A DNA stretch of 64,000 bases, from the NCBI RefSeq assembly GCF_000003605.2, contig NW_003122908.1, forward strand, positions 781,336 to 845,335, given 5' to 3'. This document shows positions 53,444-64,000 of this stretch, piece after piece; within the stretch, counting starts at the first letter, position 1, and the number at the start of each line of letters is the position of its first letter. Position numbers and translations under genes: made by a program. The notes under the pieces were generated by a model, which saw nothing but the letters and a program-made list of their open reading frames with translations, was not told the origin of the DNA and did not search any database. This DNA is from Saccoglossus kowalevskii (Eukaryota > Hemichordata > Enteropneusta > Harrimaniidae).

Positions 53444-54043
53444 TAACCCTGATAACATAGTCATACAGCTTTGTAAACATGGCGATCACCACGAGTGGTT
53501 TTGTGTTTTTAGCGTCAAGTCCATATTATCTTACTTCAAACAAATACTTGTATGACACACTGTCAACACAATGCTCTATGTCCGCCGAACGTTGGTATCG
53601 TTTGTCGAACTTGAAAGTGTCAAGGTTCTCTCCAAATAACGTTGTATTTTCCACATAACTAAACAGCGTGTGAGTAGATCAGTGACCGTACTGTGTTTAT
53701 ATATTGTTCTTTGTAGAGACAAACAAATTTGCATGGTGACGAGTCCCGCATCGACTGTCAGGTGAATCGTGAATTCTCTATTCCGTTGTTGCATGCATAC
53801 GTTGCTCCCTTCGTTCAATATAATTAAATAGTGAAATTGAAGAACATCTTGTATAATGGTCTTTTTTATTGCTTCTGATTCATCAAACTACCACATGTCT
53901 TTCTACGTTACGCCACTGTTGATTATGTTCTCATCGGCGAATAGCATACATTGTTCATAGTTGAACGTGTTTTTTTTAATTGAAAAACCAAGTTTTGTTA
54001 ACTGCAGTTATACAATTTACTGATAGTTAAAGTACGGTTGTGA

Positions 54044-54120
54044 GGACGCTAACGGCTTGTTTGGGGGTCGAGGTTCTAGAATCGAGATCCCAAACAGGCC
54101 GCTAATCACCGTTAGCGTCC
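54044..54120. repeat. 77-nt long inverted repeat / hairpin
   Basis: GGACGCTAACGG (54044-54055) pairs perfectly with CCGTTAGCGTCC (54109-54120). An inner arm at 54053-54065 pairs with 54089-54101 over 13 bases with one G-T wobble. The two stems compete for three bases, leaving a 10-base bulge on the right arm. The apical loop holds the palindrome TTCTAGAA. It may be a much-reduced inverted-repeat transposon or a foldback sequence. A transcribed hairpin cannot be excluded, but nothing supports expression. Confidence 0.75.
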
Positions 54121-55894
54121 GAGTTATTATTGCGAGTTTGGCAAGTTTTAGGTGTTTTTGCAGCCCTATCACGGATTTAGTGTTGTCACACTGTATGTGG
54201 GTTACGTAACTCCCTTTGTACATAGGGACAATAGGCAAAAAATGGGCCAACGACTAGTCGTAATCGCTCCCGATTCATGTACATATCATAGTGAAATACA
54301 TATTGATTTCAACCACAGATCACCTATTTAGCTCATTCAGTAAAGACCATGCATTCACATAGATAGTCTATCTGCGAATCGTATCATTTTTTAATATTGT
54401 GCTCTTCACATGAATCATGTTAGAACAGACTAGTTCTAAACAACATTTCTTTCTTAGTAAACGGATATTGTTGAGAACAAAAAGAAACTAGTAAACGTGT
54501 ATTGTATGAAAAGAGTACTTTTCTCGTAAATGCTACACAAATTACACAAACGATAATCTGTCGAAATTATATGTGATAAAGATTCGAGTTATAAGTATCG
54601 TCTAAACGCAAATTTCACTGCATTGTCACGTGCCATAATAACCTAAAGTTTCAAGCGTTTATGTTTAAATGCTAAGAATATTCAAGCTCCATAATAGGGT
54701 TCATAAATTATCAAGCATCTAATGAATTTCGCAGCTCGAAATGTTTAGCTGTAAGTTAAAACTACGTTCAATACATTATCCATTTTACTTGCTACAAACT
54801 ACATGATACATATGAAAATCAACTTTCCGTCATACTTCATGATACAAAGAAGCTGATTTTGTTCTTAAAATTGTTATTTGCCTCATATTGACAGTATTAC
54901 TGAACATGTGCCGTACAATATATATTTATTATACTACGCTGATTGCTTATGGTAGAGAGCATACTCTATCACAGCGGGTAACCACTAGCATAGTTTGTTG
55001 CTTTTCAGATAAATCTGAAAAATGAGTATGAATACATGTGCGCAATGTATGCTATGGAATGTTTGCATCGCCTGAAAAGGCACTATAGTACATGAGTGGC
55101 AGAAAACAGAAAACACGGGAGACTGAATTTCTTTGAAATAAGCATATGAGTGGCAAGTCATGGACACCTATTTCCGGTTGACAATTATTTTGATATTCAT
55201 TTATATGATAATATATAATGATATGTATCATTAACTTATTAATGATATTAACTTTTCAATTAAATTAGACCTGGACGTTCTAAAACAACTGAGAATAAGA
55301 GAAGATTGTTAGAAAAGAAGAACTGAGTTAAATAAGAGTAAAAAATGTTTTATAATTAGGCAATTATATTTCAATCGTAGACACGTGACCCTAATTATAC
55401 ATCACGTATGGTGTACATGTATCGAAAGCGTTACGTCATCGACGCGTCTGTTCCTGCCGCTCGCCGGGCATTCGTTTGTTTCGTAAATTGAAGTAACTAA
55501 AACCATTGTTGACGTTTTTTGCTTTATATATATATATATATCTATATATTTGAATACAAATTCTAGAAGGTGTACTACACGGAGGGCGATTTCTTCCCTC
55601 CGAAATTAATTAGAATATCTGTTTACAAAAATCCACGTTTAATTAATTATATACCGCAATAACAGCTAACCCGAGGAATGTTTTCAAAATTACCATAATA
55701 CTCGGTATAAGGATTTTTTTCTCAAGAATATTAGCACAGTTGACGGTAAAGATAATACACTCAATTATTATCTGTCCCAAAGATGTCTTATATCCGCTGT
55801 CAAATACACTCGCTTGCCGTTTATAACTTCTGAATACAAACTTGTGAATCAAAGAGCATATACGTAAAGAAAGTAAAGAAATTCCAGACCTAAT

Positions 55895-56110
55895 GATTTA
55901 ATTTCAGAATGCGGATAAACGCCATTTACAAAAACCATGCATTTTAATATGTTTCAAAATGGTTTATGCACGTATACAGCTTTGTCTAATCTTTTGTCGG
56001 TTATATTCAGTGTATCCGTGAATTTTATTTTGGAATCAGTCAAATCCTCATTTACATAAATCGTGTATTGTAATATGTTTCAAAAAGGTCTATACATGAA
56101 TGGCGACAGA
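55895..56110. repeat. Diverged tandem duplication, 126-bp period
   Basis: The stretch from CATTTACA at 55923 through TAATATGTTTCAAAA to the TATGCACG region recurs from 56049 with scattered substitutions, an offset of 126 bases. Weaker similarity extends about 30 bases further upstream in both copies. It is an old local duplication of unknown origin. Confidence 0.65.

Positions 56111-64000
<7,890 letters not shown>

Overview
This is a 64 kb, AT-rich (about two-thirds A+T by eye), gene-poor piece of an animal nuclear genome. One gene is certain: an intronless 433-residue rhodopsin-family neuropeptide G-protein-coupled receptor at 38987-40288 (+). Its sequence fits best with the neuropeptide S / CCAP / vasopressin-like receptor group. 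An invertebrate, probably a deuterostome such as a hemichordate or other ambulacrarian, would fit the receptor type, the compact mobile elements and the base composition. That placement is inference, because no species-specific marker is visible. There is nothing bacterial or phage-like here: no operons, no ribosome-binding sites and no closely packed coding frames.

Region by region. 1-13 kb is non-coding apart from a nine-copy 43-bp minisatellite (2569-2955), a short tandem duplication and a worn fragment resembling the C-terminal hAT transposase motif (11905-12117, -). 13.3-14.1 kb holds a 407-bp non-autonomous DNA transposon with 35-bp terminal inverted repeats (13365-13771), then a polypurine tract and a CA microsatellite. 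14-38.9 kb is non-coding, with ATT and AAT microsatellites, a 47-bp tandem duplication and a doubtful DDE-transposase relic. 38.9-40.6 kb is the receptor gene with its flanks. 40.6-53 kb carries most of the recognisable repeats: a 160-bp second inverted-repeat element (42198-42357), a broken LINE reverse-transcriptase fragment (about 46303-46754), a roughly 144-bp-period repeat (47470-47690), a 24-bp tandem pair and a 281-bp tRNA-derived SINE on the minus strand with intact 10-bp target-site duplications (52009-52309). 53-64 kb has a 77-nt hairpin, a diverged 126-bp duplication and a (GA)n tract that runs off the window end.

The receptor is the only gene that can be assigned a cellular role: a plasma-membrane peptide receptor signalling through heterotrimeric G proteins. 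The other recognised features are mobile-element remains and simple repeats. I found no multi-gene system. The observations most worth a second look are the intronless receptor, the two short inverted-repeat elements, the SINE with its insertion footprint, and the LINE relic.
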